Positions 23,733 through 39,859 of a stretch of 64,000 nucleotides of DNA are shown piece after piece. The stretch comes from Piromyces finnis (lineage: Eukaryota > Neocallimastigomycota > Neocallimastigomycetes > Neocallimastigales > Neocallimastigaceae). The stretch is from positions 248,001-312,000 of the forward strand of contig MCFH01000060.1 of the NCBI GenBank assembly GCA_002104945.1, in the 5' to 3' direction. The number at the start of each line of letters is the position of its first letter. Positions within the stretch are counted from its first letter, which is position 1. The position numbers and the translations under genes were made by a program. The notes beneath the pieces are model-generated. The model searched no databases. It was not told the origin of the DNA and saw nothing but the letters and a program-made list of their open reading frames with translations.

Positions 23733-26700
23733 TTACCTTAAATTTTCTTTTCTTTTTCTTTTCTTGGTTTTGGTTGTGGATGTTGGTGAAGTTGGTGCAG
23801 ATACTTCTTCAGTAGAAATGTCATCTTCTTTAATTGAAAGATTTTCTGTGGTGGCATCTTCATCTTCATCCATAGCAGAAACAGTTGATGATTTATTTTT
23901 ATTATCAACATCATTATCAGTTTCAGCATTATCGGCATCATCAGTATTTCTTTCCTTTTCTTCTTCTTTAGTATCACTTTCCGTGGTATCTGTTTTATCT
24001 TCTTTTTCATTACTCTTTTCTTCATTTTCGTTATCTTCTTCTTCGTCTTCTTCTTCTTCAACAATTTCTTCTGATTTACTTACAGTTCTTGAACGACGTC
24101 CACGAGAGCTAACTGAACTTTTTTTACTTGTTTCCATATCATCAACATCTTCATTTACGGATGAAGCTTTAGATTTGGATCTTTTATGACTACCACTTTA
24201 TTATCCGATCATTTGATTAAATAAAAATATTTTAATATTTTAATATTATATTATAGATATATTGTAGATATATAGAGATTTATAAATGTATATTCAATTT
24301 AATTTTATCTTTTCTTTTTTTATAAAGACTTACGTTCTTTTTCTAGAATGTGCAAGATTCTTTTCTTTTTCATTTTTCTATATAAAATTTAATAAAGAAA
24401 AAAATTTTTTTTTTTAAAATTATTATAATTATTATTTTTTTTTTTTTTTTTAAATTTATTTTATATATAAAATAGTAAATTTTTTTTTTTTCTCGAGTTA
24501 CCTCTTTTTCAATATATTCACTTGGTATATAAAGTTGTGAAACATTCTACAGAATAGATAAAATAAAATTATTAATTTATATATTATTATTTTTTTTATT
24601 ATAAATATATTTTTTTTATTTATATTTTAATAATTCCGCTTTCCTTCTCCTCCACTCTTAGGTGTTTTAATTCTTACCTTTTCTCCTTCATCAGCAGCAA
24701 GTTTTGAATATAAACTTTTTGGGAATTTATCAAAAGTACCTGGGTAGGTTAAAAGAGCCCAATCTGCTGAAACATACTTTTCTCTAATAATATATTGAGC
24801 TAAATCACTAATTAAATAAATTTCCTAAAAAAAAAAAAAAATAGTAGATAAAAAAAGGTAAAAGAGGTGAATATCAAAATAAAAGTATATACATATATAT
24901 ATATATCATAGTCATATTTTTCTTACTCTTGAAGTTTTAGAATAAATATCTCTATAAATTTTTATTTGGGCAGCAAGATAAAAGATAAAGGAAATATTTT
25001 CTCTTGAAATAACAATATCTCCATAAAATTCTAAATATCTATATCAATATATAAATATAAATAAGTAAGTAAATAAATATATATATATAAATACTATGGA
25101 CAATATCTAAAAAATGTTGATATATATTATATATAATTTTTAAAATTATAAAAAAAAAAAAAAAAAAATGTTTTTTTGCTTTACTTGGAGAAAATATTTA
25201 AAATTTCAAATTTTTGTTCAAGCGTTATCATATCATTAAAGTAATTATTAATGTCGGAATGGTGTGCAAGAATATGAACAAAATGAAGGAATAAAGTTTC
25301 CATTAAAGCCACTGTACTTTTATTCTTTTTTAATGATTTAGTTAATCTTATGATTGAATTTTTAATGGTATCTCTAAGATCTTTTTCAGGTTCATGAGCT
25401 ACTAAAAATAATATAGGAAGATAGCGAATGTGGATTTTTCGATTATAAATAAGGAACAATAATTTTTTGGAAAAGCTTTCTCGAATTTCAGCACAGGGAT
25501 CTTGAATAATGAGAGTGAGGGATAAATAATCATTCATGGTGATCATGGTTTCAAAAACTGGATGCTTTGCTAAACTTAAAAGACATTGACCTGCTTTTAA
25601 TCTTAAATGATACCTTTGAATGATACTGTATTTACCCATTGTAGGCATTAAAATATATCAATAAATATTAAAAGTTAGTAAATATATTAATAATAAATAA
25701 AAAAATTAGTAGTAATATTATTAAATGTATGTTCATTGCTTATAATCTATAGTCAATAATCTATATTTTATAATTTATAACTTGGTGTGTCTATTTTATT
25801 ATTTTTATATATATTTATATAATTTTTAATTTTTTTTTTTTTTTTTTTACCTAGTATTATTTGTAGGTACAATTTCACCTTCATTAGTAATAAGTCGACG
25901 ACAAAGTTTAATAAAAGGTTGAGCAAGGGTATAAGCTAATTCAGGAGTATCCTTGGCAGCTACAATTCTTTTCAACATAAGTTTAAGACCAGTACATTTT
26001 ATTTTGCATTCATCGTCAACATTAGTATATTCTACCCAATCATCTTGATCTTCATCAAATGTAGAATTCTAAAAATTATTAAAAATAAAAAAAAAGAAAA
26101 ATTTTTTTTTTTTTTTATAATTTATGAATTAAAATAAGTTAGAGAAAATGTTTTTTATAGATGATATATCTTTTTCTACTAACTAATACTTTTAAATGGT
26201 GGCATTATTTTTTTTTATTATATACGTATATATATTTACCTTATTTTTAAGAAGTACATCCTTAATAATAAAAGATACTAATTTTGTACCATTATCATTT
26301 TCTTCAAATAATGCATTTGCATACTTTGCTAAAACACTAAGAGATGTTAATCTAGTGACAATATTTACTGAATCTACAGAAATCTCATCAGAAAGATTCT
26401 GTGATAATAATAATTAATTAAAAAAAAATGGATATATTAATATTAATTAAATAATTATATATTTGTAATTTTTTTTTATATATTAAAATTAATAAACTAT
26501 CATTTTATTATTCTCATTAATATTTTATTATTTTATTTCTTTTCTTTTTTTTTTTTTTTTTTTTTTTTGAAATACCTTTATTAATTTCTTTAAAATTTCA
26601 TCCTTATTATCTACATAAGTTAATAGGTAGGTAGAGTGCTTAGCTTGTTCTGGAGTTCCATTAACAGATATAGTATAGAGTTGTTGCGTAATATCTCTAT

Positions 26701-29700
26701 TTAATTGACAATCCATAATATTAATAAAAATAGTTTTAATAATAATTTAATTATTGATAATTTTTTTTTTTAATTTATTTAGGGTAAATAAATAAAAGGG
26801 CATATTTACTTGTCATCTTTTGGTAATTTATTTGGATTTAATTTTACTATTTGTGCCAAGGCTTCTAAAGTATTTGTTACTATAAAATATATAGAGTGAT
26901 ATTGAGATTAAAAATTAAAATGATTCATTACAATAAATCAATTTTATTCAATAATTACCTAAATCATTATCCTTTAGATTTGATAAAAGTTTAATATTAT
27001 CTTCATATAGTACAGGCATATTTTCAGTAATATACTATATTATGGATATTATAGAATTAAAAGAAATAGAATTCATGTTAAAAAAAAAAAAAATAATGGG
27101 TATTGAATAAAGTATAATTTTTATTTTGATAAAAAATTGAGTTTATTTAACATATTTACAGTAATTAATTTTTGAGAAGCTTGTTCTCCAATGTTTGAAA
27201 AACCTTTTGTCCATTCAGATAGATATAATTTATTTCTCCAGTAAATAAGTGGTTCTTTTATTCTTTTTATAAGAGGTGAAGTGACATCTTTATTAATAAT
27301 TAAAAGTGAAACCTTATGAAGTAAAATTTTTAATTCTTCAACCAATGGAGCTAATACAGGCCTTTTTAATATTTCTTTCTATAAAATTATATTAAATTAA
27401 AAATATAATAAATATTTTAATTAAAACATCAACGGCAGCAACAACAATTATTATTATATAAATAAAAGAATAATTTGTAAATTTACATAAGAATTTAATA
27501 TTTTTTCATAGGATAATTTTGGATTGTATGTATTTCGTATTAATTCATAACTTCTACGATCATTAAGATTGATAAATGTACGTATTTTTTCATAGGTTTT
27601 CTTTGGATCTGGGAAATGATCTAAATATAATGATAAAATAATTAGAGCATTAGTAAAAGTGATAGGGAAAATTACAATTTTATATCCTTTCGGTAGTATA
27701 TTTTATGGATATCTATCATTTTATATAATAGAATTCAATATTTTTTTTTTTTTTTTTTTACATACTGGATAAGGATTGATTAATTTGATTTAATTGTTCT
27801 TTTACTGGATCAATTTCCGATATATTATCCATAATACCACCCTATAGTGTTATTAATTGAGTAAAAGGGTTAAACCATTTGTTTATTTATTTATTATAAA
27901 GAAAATATTAGAGTGAATTAATAGGAAAAGAATTTAAATGGTTACATTGTAGGTTTCACATAGCTTTAAAAACTTTTCTATGAAGGTAGACCATCTATAT
28001 ATATATTAATATTATAATTAATAATTAAAACTATATAGTAATTTTTTTTTTTTTTTTTTTATTGAAATTATATCATCGAGTATATATAGTAAATGATAAT
28101 AAAATATATTTACGTTTTCTGACGATTTAAAAGAGATATAAATCCAAGGTAACCACGTTCATCTAACGATGATACTATATTAATAATTCTATCAACTCTA
28201 ACAGTATTATTTAATTGTTCTGGGATAAGATATTCCATAAGTAATTGTTCTACCATAACTCTGTAATTTATTGCATCCGGTTGAAATTAATAATATTGAT
28301 TAATGATATTGAATTTAATATATAAATAATAACATATAGATAATGTATATAATATATATAATATTCCAAAATAAAAAAAAATATTGATAGATTAGTTAAC
28401 CACGGAAAAAATAGTATATATTCTAGTCATTTCACATACAAAATATCTTTATCATCGGTATAAATCAATTTTAAAATAGTATTTGGAATCCATCCGAATT
28501 TTTCAAATAATGAAGTTCCTTCGTCAGTAACTCTATTATTATTATATAAATAATAATTAGATTTTTTTTTTTTATTAAAATGATTTTGAAAATACACTAT
28601 TTATTCGTGATGTTACTTTTCTTGGAATATAACGTTATAGTGCATATCATATATTCTACATAAACTTTTTGCTGCTTCTAAACGAACAATATGCTATGGA
28701 TAAACAAAATAAAAAATATAATAATACATATTATACAAATATTGAATAAAAATATTTAAAAGTCATTCTCTTTATATATTTTTCAAAAAAAAAAAAAAAA
28801 AAAATCTAAATAATACATGGGAAAAAATTCCCTACCTTTTTATCTCTACATCTTTCACCAATACAATCTTTAAATAAACTTTCACTAATATACTGTGCTG
28901 TTTTTGGTGTTAATTTACTGATAACTTTCATGGTTTCAACTCTAACTTTTTCATCTGGATCAATTGATCTTTCTTTTATAATATCTACAATTATTTAATT
29001 ATCAATATCATATTATTACAGTATTATATTATTTTAATTATTATTCATTATATATATATATTTATATTTTGATTAAATAATAAAAAATTGCTAAATAATA
29101 AATATTTAAAAATATCAATTTATTATTTTATACTTACTATTTATATCACTTGCTAATTCTCTATGATTCTCTAATATATCATAAATATAATTTATAACTT
29201 TAATTCTAATGGATGATTTTTTATCCTTTGATCTATTTGCATATTAATATAGTATTATTATTTTTCAATTTTTCAAAAGAGAAAATTTTACATTGATTTT
29301 TTTTTTTGGACAAAAAAATTTTTTGATATTATTAATTTTAAAAATTATGGTGAACTATAATATTAATTTATTAAGAGTCGATTATATTTAATAATATTAA
29401 CCTTTCAAGCCAAGCTTCCCATACTTGTGGATACATTTTCGCTAAAGATGAATTTGTATCACAAAACATTTTACCTAGAATATCTGTTGCAGTTTCTCTA
29501 ACAACTACATTTTCTAACTATTTTTTTAGTATTTTTTTTTGTAATAAAATCAATATTGAGTTAGAATAAGATTAAACTTTTTATTTTTTTTATATCATAG
29601 AAATCTGTTCACAGAGTAATATGATAATAGGCGAATTGATTTTATTTTTAACCAACTTACAGTAAGTTCTTCTTGTAATTGTGGAATAACACTTAATAAA

Positions 29701-30730
29701 ACTTCTGGAGATAAATTAAACATTAATAAAATTAAATTATGGGCTTCAATAAATTCATTGATATTTTCTTTTACTTGAGTTGATAAAATAACAGAATTAA
29801 TATACTTTTTTTTTTTTTTTTTGTAAATCATATGTTTGGAATTAATAACAAGTACGAGAAACAAAAAGAATGAATTTAGATTAGGTATTTTGAATAAATT
29901 AAAAGTATGGGGGAAACAAGCATATTGAAATTTAGATATCAGTAAAATTTTATTTTTATTATTCAAAAATTAGATTATAGATATTTATTAATTGATTTTA
30001 TGTAATAATAATTACTTGACAAACATAACGCTGTAGCTTTTCTGGTTGATTACAACATAAATTTACAGCCAAAGTTCTCGCAGCAATATTTTCATTCTTT
30101 TTAATATTTAATATAAATTCAATTATGGATTATTATATAAATATTGTATGTTTAGTTCTATTGACCATTTCTGTTTGTTGTAAAAGATAAATTATTTATT
30201 TTTTTATTTATAATCTATATATACCTGTTTATAATTATCTAAAATAATATTTATGCATTCGGTTGGTAAGTGTTCTGCTTCTTCTATAACTTGTTCTAAG
30301 ATGTCTAAAAGGCAAACATGAATATTTTTGGATTGTTCAGGTCTAATATAATTTATTTTATGGTTAGAAAAAAAAAATAAATGGAATTAAATATAATAGT
30401 TATTTATCAAAAAAAGGCATATAAATGGGTATTTTAATTATTATTTTAATAATTATTGAAAATTTAGAAATTTTAATAGTTACTGAATTGTTTGAAAGAT
30501 AGTTTTTGTAAAGTTGTTCACTAAATCATCTGTATCCTTTAATTGTGATATTAAACATAAACATTTCACATTGGCTAAACTTTCTAATAAATAAAAATAT
30601 TGTTTGAAATGTGGTCCGTTTAATACAGTAAGATTGCTTAATTGTTTGTAAAAAAATTCAAAAACATCCTATTTTACCCGAAATATTTTATTTTTAATTT
30701 AAAATAGTATAATTTTTATGTAAGTTATTT

Positions 30731-30766
<36 letters not shown>

Positions 30767-31282
30767 CCAGTATTAGACATGTTCTTTATATATATATATA
30801 CGTATTTTAATTATTACCATAATTTCATTTGTGTTAAATGGAGCTTCTGGTGCAAAAATACGAAATATATCCGCAAGACAACAGGCAGTGTAAATTTTAA
30901 TGGCTTTATAACGATTCATCATAAGAGTCGGTGATAAAAGACTATTTTTAACAGATAAAAATTTATCTTTTTCATCACTTCCTTGTTCAATATTACTAAG
31001 TTCATTGTGTAAAGCCTTTTTTTTTAAAAATAAAATTGAATTATGACATGTAAATATTATGAATGGTGAATATTAAATTTAATAGTTATATATATATAAT
31101 TATTATCATTAGCTTCATACATATATTAATATATACAATAATAAATTATTCTAATAAAAAACAGGGTCAATTACTTGTAATTTTTCTAAAATGTCTTTTA
31201 CAGAAGGATTTTTTTCGGAAAGAACTTTTTCCAATTCATTTGTTGTCTTTCTTTTTTTCTGTGTTCTCCGTTTTACTGTCAT
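23733..31282 (-). CDS. PDS5: PDS5 sister-chromatid cohesion regulator, 27 exons
   Basis: HEAT-repeat protein that binds cohesin and controls its release and cohesion. Hallmarks: YTACCLADIFRIFAPEAPF, LLSVIPQLQEEL, GERCRDKK, FEKFGWIPNTIL, LLHKVSLLIINK, LSDLAQYIIREK, then an acidic Ser-rich tail with a basic end. Exons read from GT/AG and phase: 31282-31175, 31015-30818, 30668-30484, 30342-30225, 30096-30016, 29804-29661, 29517-29402, 29232-29138, 28984-28836, 28693-28617, 28532-28440, 28260-28114, 27994-27946, 27841-27766, 27620-27487, 27378-27160, 27034-26959, 26879-26810, 26696-26576, 26398-26240, 26068-25851, 25625-25185, 25038-24927, 24824-24678, 24546-24502, 24377-24334, 24195-23733. They sum to 3885 bases, staying in frame: 1294 residues, like yeast and human PDS5. 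Introns are roughly 65-300 bases. Confidence 0.93.
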
Positions 31283-32534
31283 TTCTGAAAAAAATTGAAT
31301 TGTATATGTATATTATATGTAATAAAAATATAGCGTAGTAATATACCGTTAATATAGGATTTATTAATATTTTAAATTTTTAATTTACAATGCTATATTA
31401 AAAATTATAAGATAATAAATTATAGAAGAAAAGAAAGAAAAAAAAAAAAATAAAAATAAATATCATACAACTTTTAAATAAAGATCTATTTTCTTTTTTA
31501 TAACTTTATAGAAATAAAATAAAAATTAAAGGGGTATACTATAAAGTTTCAAATATTTTTTATAATAAATTCTAATTATATGAAGGCAGTCAAGTGAATT
31601 TAATAGATAGTAGTAATTGAATAATAATAATAATAATAATAAAATAAGATATATTTTCTATTATAAAAGCCCTCTTTCACTGAAATCTCTTTTGATTTTC
31701 TACTTTTTTTTTTTTAAAAAAAAATAAAAATAAAAATGAAATATATATATATATATTTTCATGATATTATTCATTTTATATATCATAAAACTACTTTTTA
31801 TTTTCAATGATTAAACTAGTTGACTTTTTTTTTTTTAATAAAAAATTAAACTAACTTACTCTCTATTTTATTATAATGAATAATTTCAATAAATAAGGGA
31901 TTCTTTTTTGAAATTAAAACTAAAATTTATATAAAAATTAGGTAAAAAAAAAAAAGCTTCGCACTTTTTTCTTTTTGCTATTATTTTATTATATTTTTAT
32001 AGTAAAATTTAATTTCATATAATTTTTAAAAAGATTAAATCATTATTTAAAAAAATTATGCTCAATACTTTGGTCTATACTTCATAATATATTATTGAAT
32101 ATATTGTTAATATATGATCTAATAGAATTTTTGCAAGTTCAATTGTCCTTTTTCAATTTCAAAAAAAATGACGCCTTGGAAAAATTGATGATATCATTCA
32201 CTTTTTTTTTAAATTTAAAAAACACACCAACAAACAATCAAATAACAACAACAGCAGCATGACCTAATTTCAATTTAAATTAGGCAAAATAAAAAGTGAA
32301 ATTTAATAAATTGTCACTTTTTAAACATTTAATTATTTTTTTATAAATAATTTTATTTATTCTTTTTTTTTTATTCTTTTTTATATTATTTTCTATTTGA
32401 TATATATGCTGTTGAAAATTATATATAAATAAAATTTATATATAATTCATTTTTTAAAGATTAATATAATTTATCATTATTTTTTTTTAATACAAGGTTT
32501 GGAATTGAGAAACGTAAAAAAAGGGTTAAATAAT
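31283..32534. other. intergenic region between PDS5 and RanBP1
   Basis: AT-rich promoter region of PDS5 and 3' flank of RanBP1; I see no gene. A short ATA repeat lies at about 31622-31642. Confidence 0.6.
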
Positions 32535-33620
32535 TTATTCTTTCTTTTCTTCCTTCTTTTCTTCTTCCTTCTTTTCTTCCTTTTCTAATTCAGTGTTCAT
32601 TTTTTGAGCTTCTTCAAATTGAGCCTTGAACTTGTTGGCGTTTTCACTGTTAGCGAAACGAATAGCTAAAGTTTCTTGCTTAGCTTCTTCTTCAGCGAAA
32701 TCAGCAACAACACTCCAAACCCAGGAACGGTCAGAACCAACATTAGCGTTAAGCTTCATGTCAGCAGTAATGTAGTGGTTACAGCAGAGCTTTAAGGTCT
32801 TATCACGTCTCATGATTAAACGAACCTTACCACTTTCCTTGTGCTTAAGGAACTTAACATCACCAGTACCACGTTCCTTCCATTCGTTAGTGTTCTTTTC
32901 GAATCTGAATAACTTGGCACGCCTTATTACGTGATATTCAATTGATTTATTAATTATTTATTATATATTGATGTTACAATCCATTTATAATTAATTTATT
33001 TATATATATACAATAATAGATAAATATAGAAAAAAAATTTATTATATAATGATTAATTAAAAAAAGGTCAACATAAATTTCTATTTATTGTTTATTTCTA
33101 ATCAATTTTTAAATTTTATTTGTTATAAAATTAATTACATTTTGAAGAGAACTTCTTCTTCTTCTTCTAAGGTCTTGATTTCCTTTAATTGTTCAAGCTT
33201 GCAAACTGGTTCAAAGTGAACATCTGGGGAAGCAACAACTTCTTCGGTATTCTATTGGTTATATAAATAATTTAGATTTTTTTAAAAAAAAAAATTGATT
33301 AAAATAGAATTTTTAATATTTTAATTTCATTATAAATAAATTTTTCAATTATTTTTTATTCTCTATATTACATATGAATATATAATAGAGTTATTTAAAA
33401 TAACAACTTTTTATTATTGCTATCAATTGAAGAAATAATAACAAATAGATTGGATAATTTTTTTCTTTTTAATTTTTTGAAATGAACAATTCTAATTTCA
33501 TTTTTTAAAGTCATCCTTTTTTACTTTTTACTTTCTATTCTTTGATTCTATGTGAACACACAAAGTTTTTTTTTTTTTTTTACGTTCTTATGTTTTATTT
33601 ACCTTAGTAGCGTCAGTCAT
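32535..33620 (-). CDS. YRB1: Ran-binding protein 1 (RanBP1/Yrb1)
   Basis: Stimulates RanGAP-driven GTP hydrolysis on Ran and releases Ran-GTP from transport receptors at the nuclear pore. Exons 33620-33603, 33251-33139 and 32922-32535 splice in frame to 172 residues. The RanBD1 fold covers about 18-150: [64 protein letters not shown] and [15 protein letters not shown], all very close to animal and yeast RanBP1. The tail is Glu/Lys-rich. Codon use is GC-richer than its neighbours (TTC, AAG, CGT, ACC), as in highly expressed fungal genes. The first exon encodes only MTDATK. A broken copy of the 5' part is at 19086-20325. Confidence 0.96.
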
Positions 33621-37216
<3,596 letters not shown>

Positions 37217-39243
37217 ATGAAAATTTTTGAAATAGCTTTTATTTTCTTGGCAGTAGTTTCTTCTGTTACTTCTAAAAAATGTGGTAAAGATATTGGTAAA
37301 TGTTCTAATGGTCAATGTTGTAGTAAAAAGGGTTATTGCGGCTCAACTTCTGCTTATTGTGGTATTGGATGTCAATCCGAATTTGGTAGATGTGACAGTG
37401 GTAAGGTAATATCAACTGATACTAAATGTGGTAAAATGGGTAGTGTTAATTACATATGCCCAAATAGCCAATGTTGTAGTCAAAAAGGATATTGTGGTAC
37501 TACTTCTGCTTATTGTGGTGTTGGATGTCAATCTGAATTTGGTAGATGTGACAGTGGTAAGGTAGTATCAACTGATACTAAATGTGGTAGAAAGGGTAGT
37601 GTTGATTACATATGCCCAAATAGTCAATGTTGTAGTCAAAAAGGATATTGTGGTACTACTTCTGCTTATTGTGGTGTTGGATGTCAATCTGAATTTGGTA
37701 GATGTGACAGTGGTAAGGCAATATCAACTGATACTAAATGTGGTAGAAAGGGTAGTGTTGATTACATATGCCCAAATAGCCAATGTTGTAGTCAAAAAGG
37801 ATATTGTGGTACTACTTCTGCTTATTGTGGTGTTGGATGTCAATCTGAATTTGGTAAATGTAATAGTGTTAAGGTTACATCAACTGATTACACCTGTGGT
37901 AGAAAGAATAACGTTGACTATATTTGCCCAAACAGTCAATGTTGTAGTAAATATGGTTATTGTGGCACCACTTCTGACTATTGTGGTACTGGATGTCAAT
38001 CTGGATTCGGTAAATGTGAAGAACCTTCATCTTCTTCAACCTCGTTTAAATTAGCTATTATTGGTGATAGGTAATATCTTTATTGCCCTTATAACTATTA
38101 TTATATATACATTAATAAATAATATTATTGTATTAACCAATTTTTAAATGTATTGTTTTATTAAAAAAAATTAATTAATAATCAAAAAATAATGAATAGT
38201 GGTGTTACAAAGGAAGCAAAAGAAGTCATGGGACTTGCCAGTTTCAACGCTTTATTATATCTTGGAGACTATGATTATGAATGTAATCCAAATAACTATT
38301 TTACTGACATTTTAGATGTTAACCGTAAATATCAATTTATGGGTGTATTAGGTAATCATGAAGGTGCTAATGAATGTGGTGAAGAAGTAGCTAAACAATT
38401 TAAGGCAAATGTAATTAATGAAATGACCAGTAGCAAGAATAGTAATGTTAAATGTGAATTCTCTTCAACAAAATATATGTGGTCTTGTAAATACAATAAT
38501 ATGGTTTGTTTTTATTAATAAATAAATTACAAATGTTTAATATATTCAATATACACTATAATCTAATCTTAAAATATTTCTTGTATACTTCTAATTCTTT
38601 TTATATATTCTAACTCTTTTCTTTTATACACCTTTTTTTTCTTTAGAGAGTTATTGGTTTAAACCCTGGAATTGAAAATGCTGATAGTAGAAAGGATCAA
38701 CTTGCCTTTTTAAAGAAACATTTAGGTGAATCTAAAGAAGATTGGAAAATTTGTTCATGGCATTTTTATGATATGGGTTATCATACTGGTAAATATAGTG
38801 ATGAAGAAAATGGAAATATTGTTTCAAGAGATGGTGAAAGTTTTTATGATTATTGTAGAGAACAAGGTGCTATTATCTTTAGTGCTCATGATCATGTTTA
38901 TGCTAGAACTCATGTTATGTCCAATTTCAAAAGTAGAATTATTGATGAAAAGGATAAAAATTCTGATGGTAAAAATGTTGAAATTCGTAAAGGAGCTACT
39001 ATCAATATTTTAAATGGCGTTGGTGGTTGGGAAGTCTATGATGAACAAGGTGAACAAGCTAAATACCCACATTGGCAAAAGAAATATGCTAGAGGTACAA
39101 GTGCTGAAAATGCTAAAAAGTATGGAGGTGTATTTTGTGATTTCAATTACGGTGGTAATTCAAAGAAAGCTTATTGTCAAATGTTAAGAATCAATTCAGA
39201 ATCTAAAGTTTTTGATTCTTTTTACATTAATAGAAATGATTAA
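37217..39243 (+). CDS. secreted metallophosphoesterase with five hevein-type chitin-binding modules
   Basis: Exons 37217-38070, 38200-38503 and 38647-39243 splice in frame to 584 residues. Residues 1-19 are a signal peptide (MKIFEIAFIFLAVVSSVTS). Five CBM18/hevein modules follow (about 20-275), each with the eight-Cys pattern, for example CPNSQCCSQKGYCGTTSAYC then GVGCQSEFG. Modules 2-4 are nearly identical at DNA level in 162-base units. The C-terminal half is a calcineurin-like phosphoesterase with all metal-site motifs: GDSG, LGDYDYE, LGNHE, WHFYDMGYH and AHDHVYAR. Intron 1 splits the GDSG codon for Ser, which fixes the splice. It is likely a secreted or wall-bound phosphatase held on chitin. 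The substrate is unknown. The promoter side is very AT-rich. Confidence 0.93.
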
Positions 39244-39859
39244 AGTTAAAATAGCATAATATATATATAAATCATTTTTTTTTAATAATGAATCATTCTT
39301 GATAAATCTATTTTATATTTTTATTCATAAATAATAATAATTTATACTATTTAAAGGAATATCTATATATTACTAAATATAAATAATGTTACAATAAAGT
39401 ATATCATAGAGTTTTATGATTATATTTAATACTATTATTTTTTATTCTTTATTTTATTTTTTTTTTCTCTCTATAATTTAATAAATTATTTAAAATTAAT
39501 AAAAAAAAAAAATAAAATTGTTTAATTTTATTGAAATTTCACATCCGAAGAGTTTTGACTAATTTTATGCTATAAATTAAATATATATATATGTGTTTAT
39601 ATAATATTTTGGTTTAAATTTTTAAAAAAAGTGGATCATCCATAAAATATATTTATAAAAATTTGAATATTTAAATTTTATTATTTTAATTGGCAATGAA
39701 GAATTATTATCGTCATATTTATTATTAATATTTTAAATATATTATAATATATTATATTTTAAATGCTTTCTTTTTTTTTTTTTTAACAAATATACAAAAA
39801 TAAAAAATCATTTATTATTAATAAATAAAAGAAAAATTAATATTAAATATTTTAATTTA
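39244..39859. other. intergenic AT-rich DNA
   Basis: 3' flank of the phosphoesterase and left edge of repeat arm A. I see no gene. Confidence 0.55.

Noticed and set aside
23764-24189. 141-codon Ser/Leu-rich frame on the plus strand
   Set aside because: It is antisense to the acidic tail exon of PDS5.
37584-38054. 156-codon Val/Cys-poor frame within the chitin-binding gene
   Set aside because: It is an out-of-frame shadow of the 162-bp repeats of the real exon.
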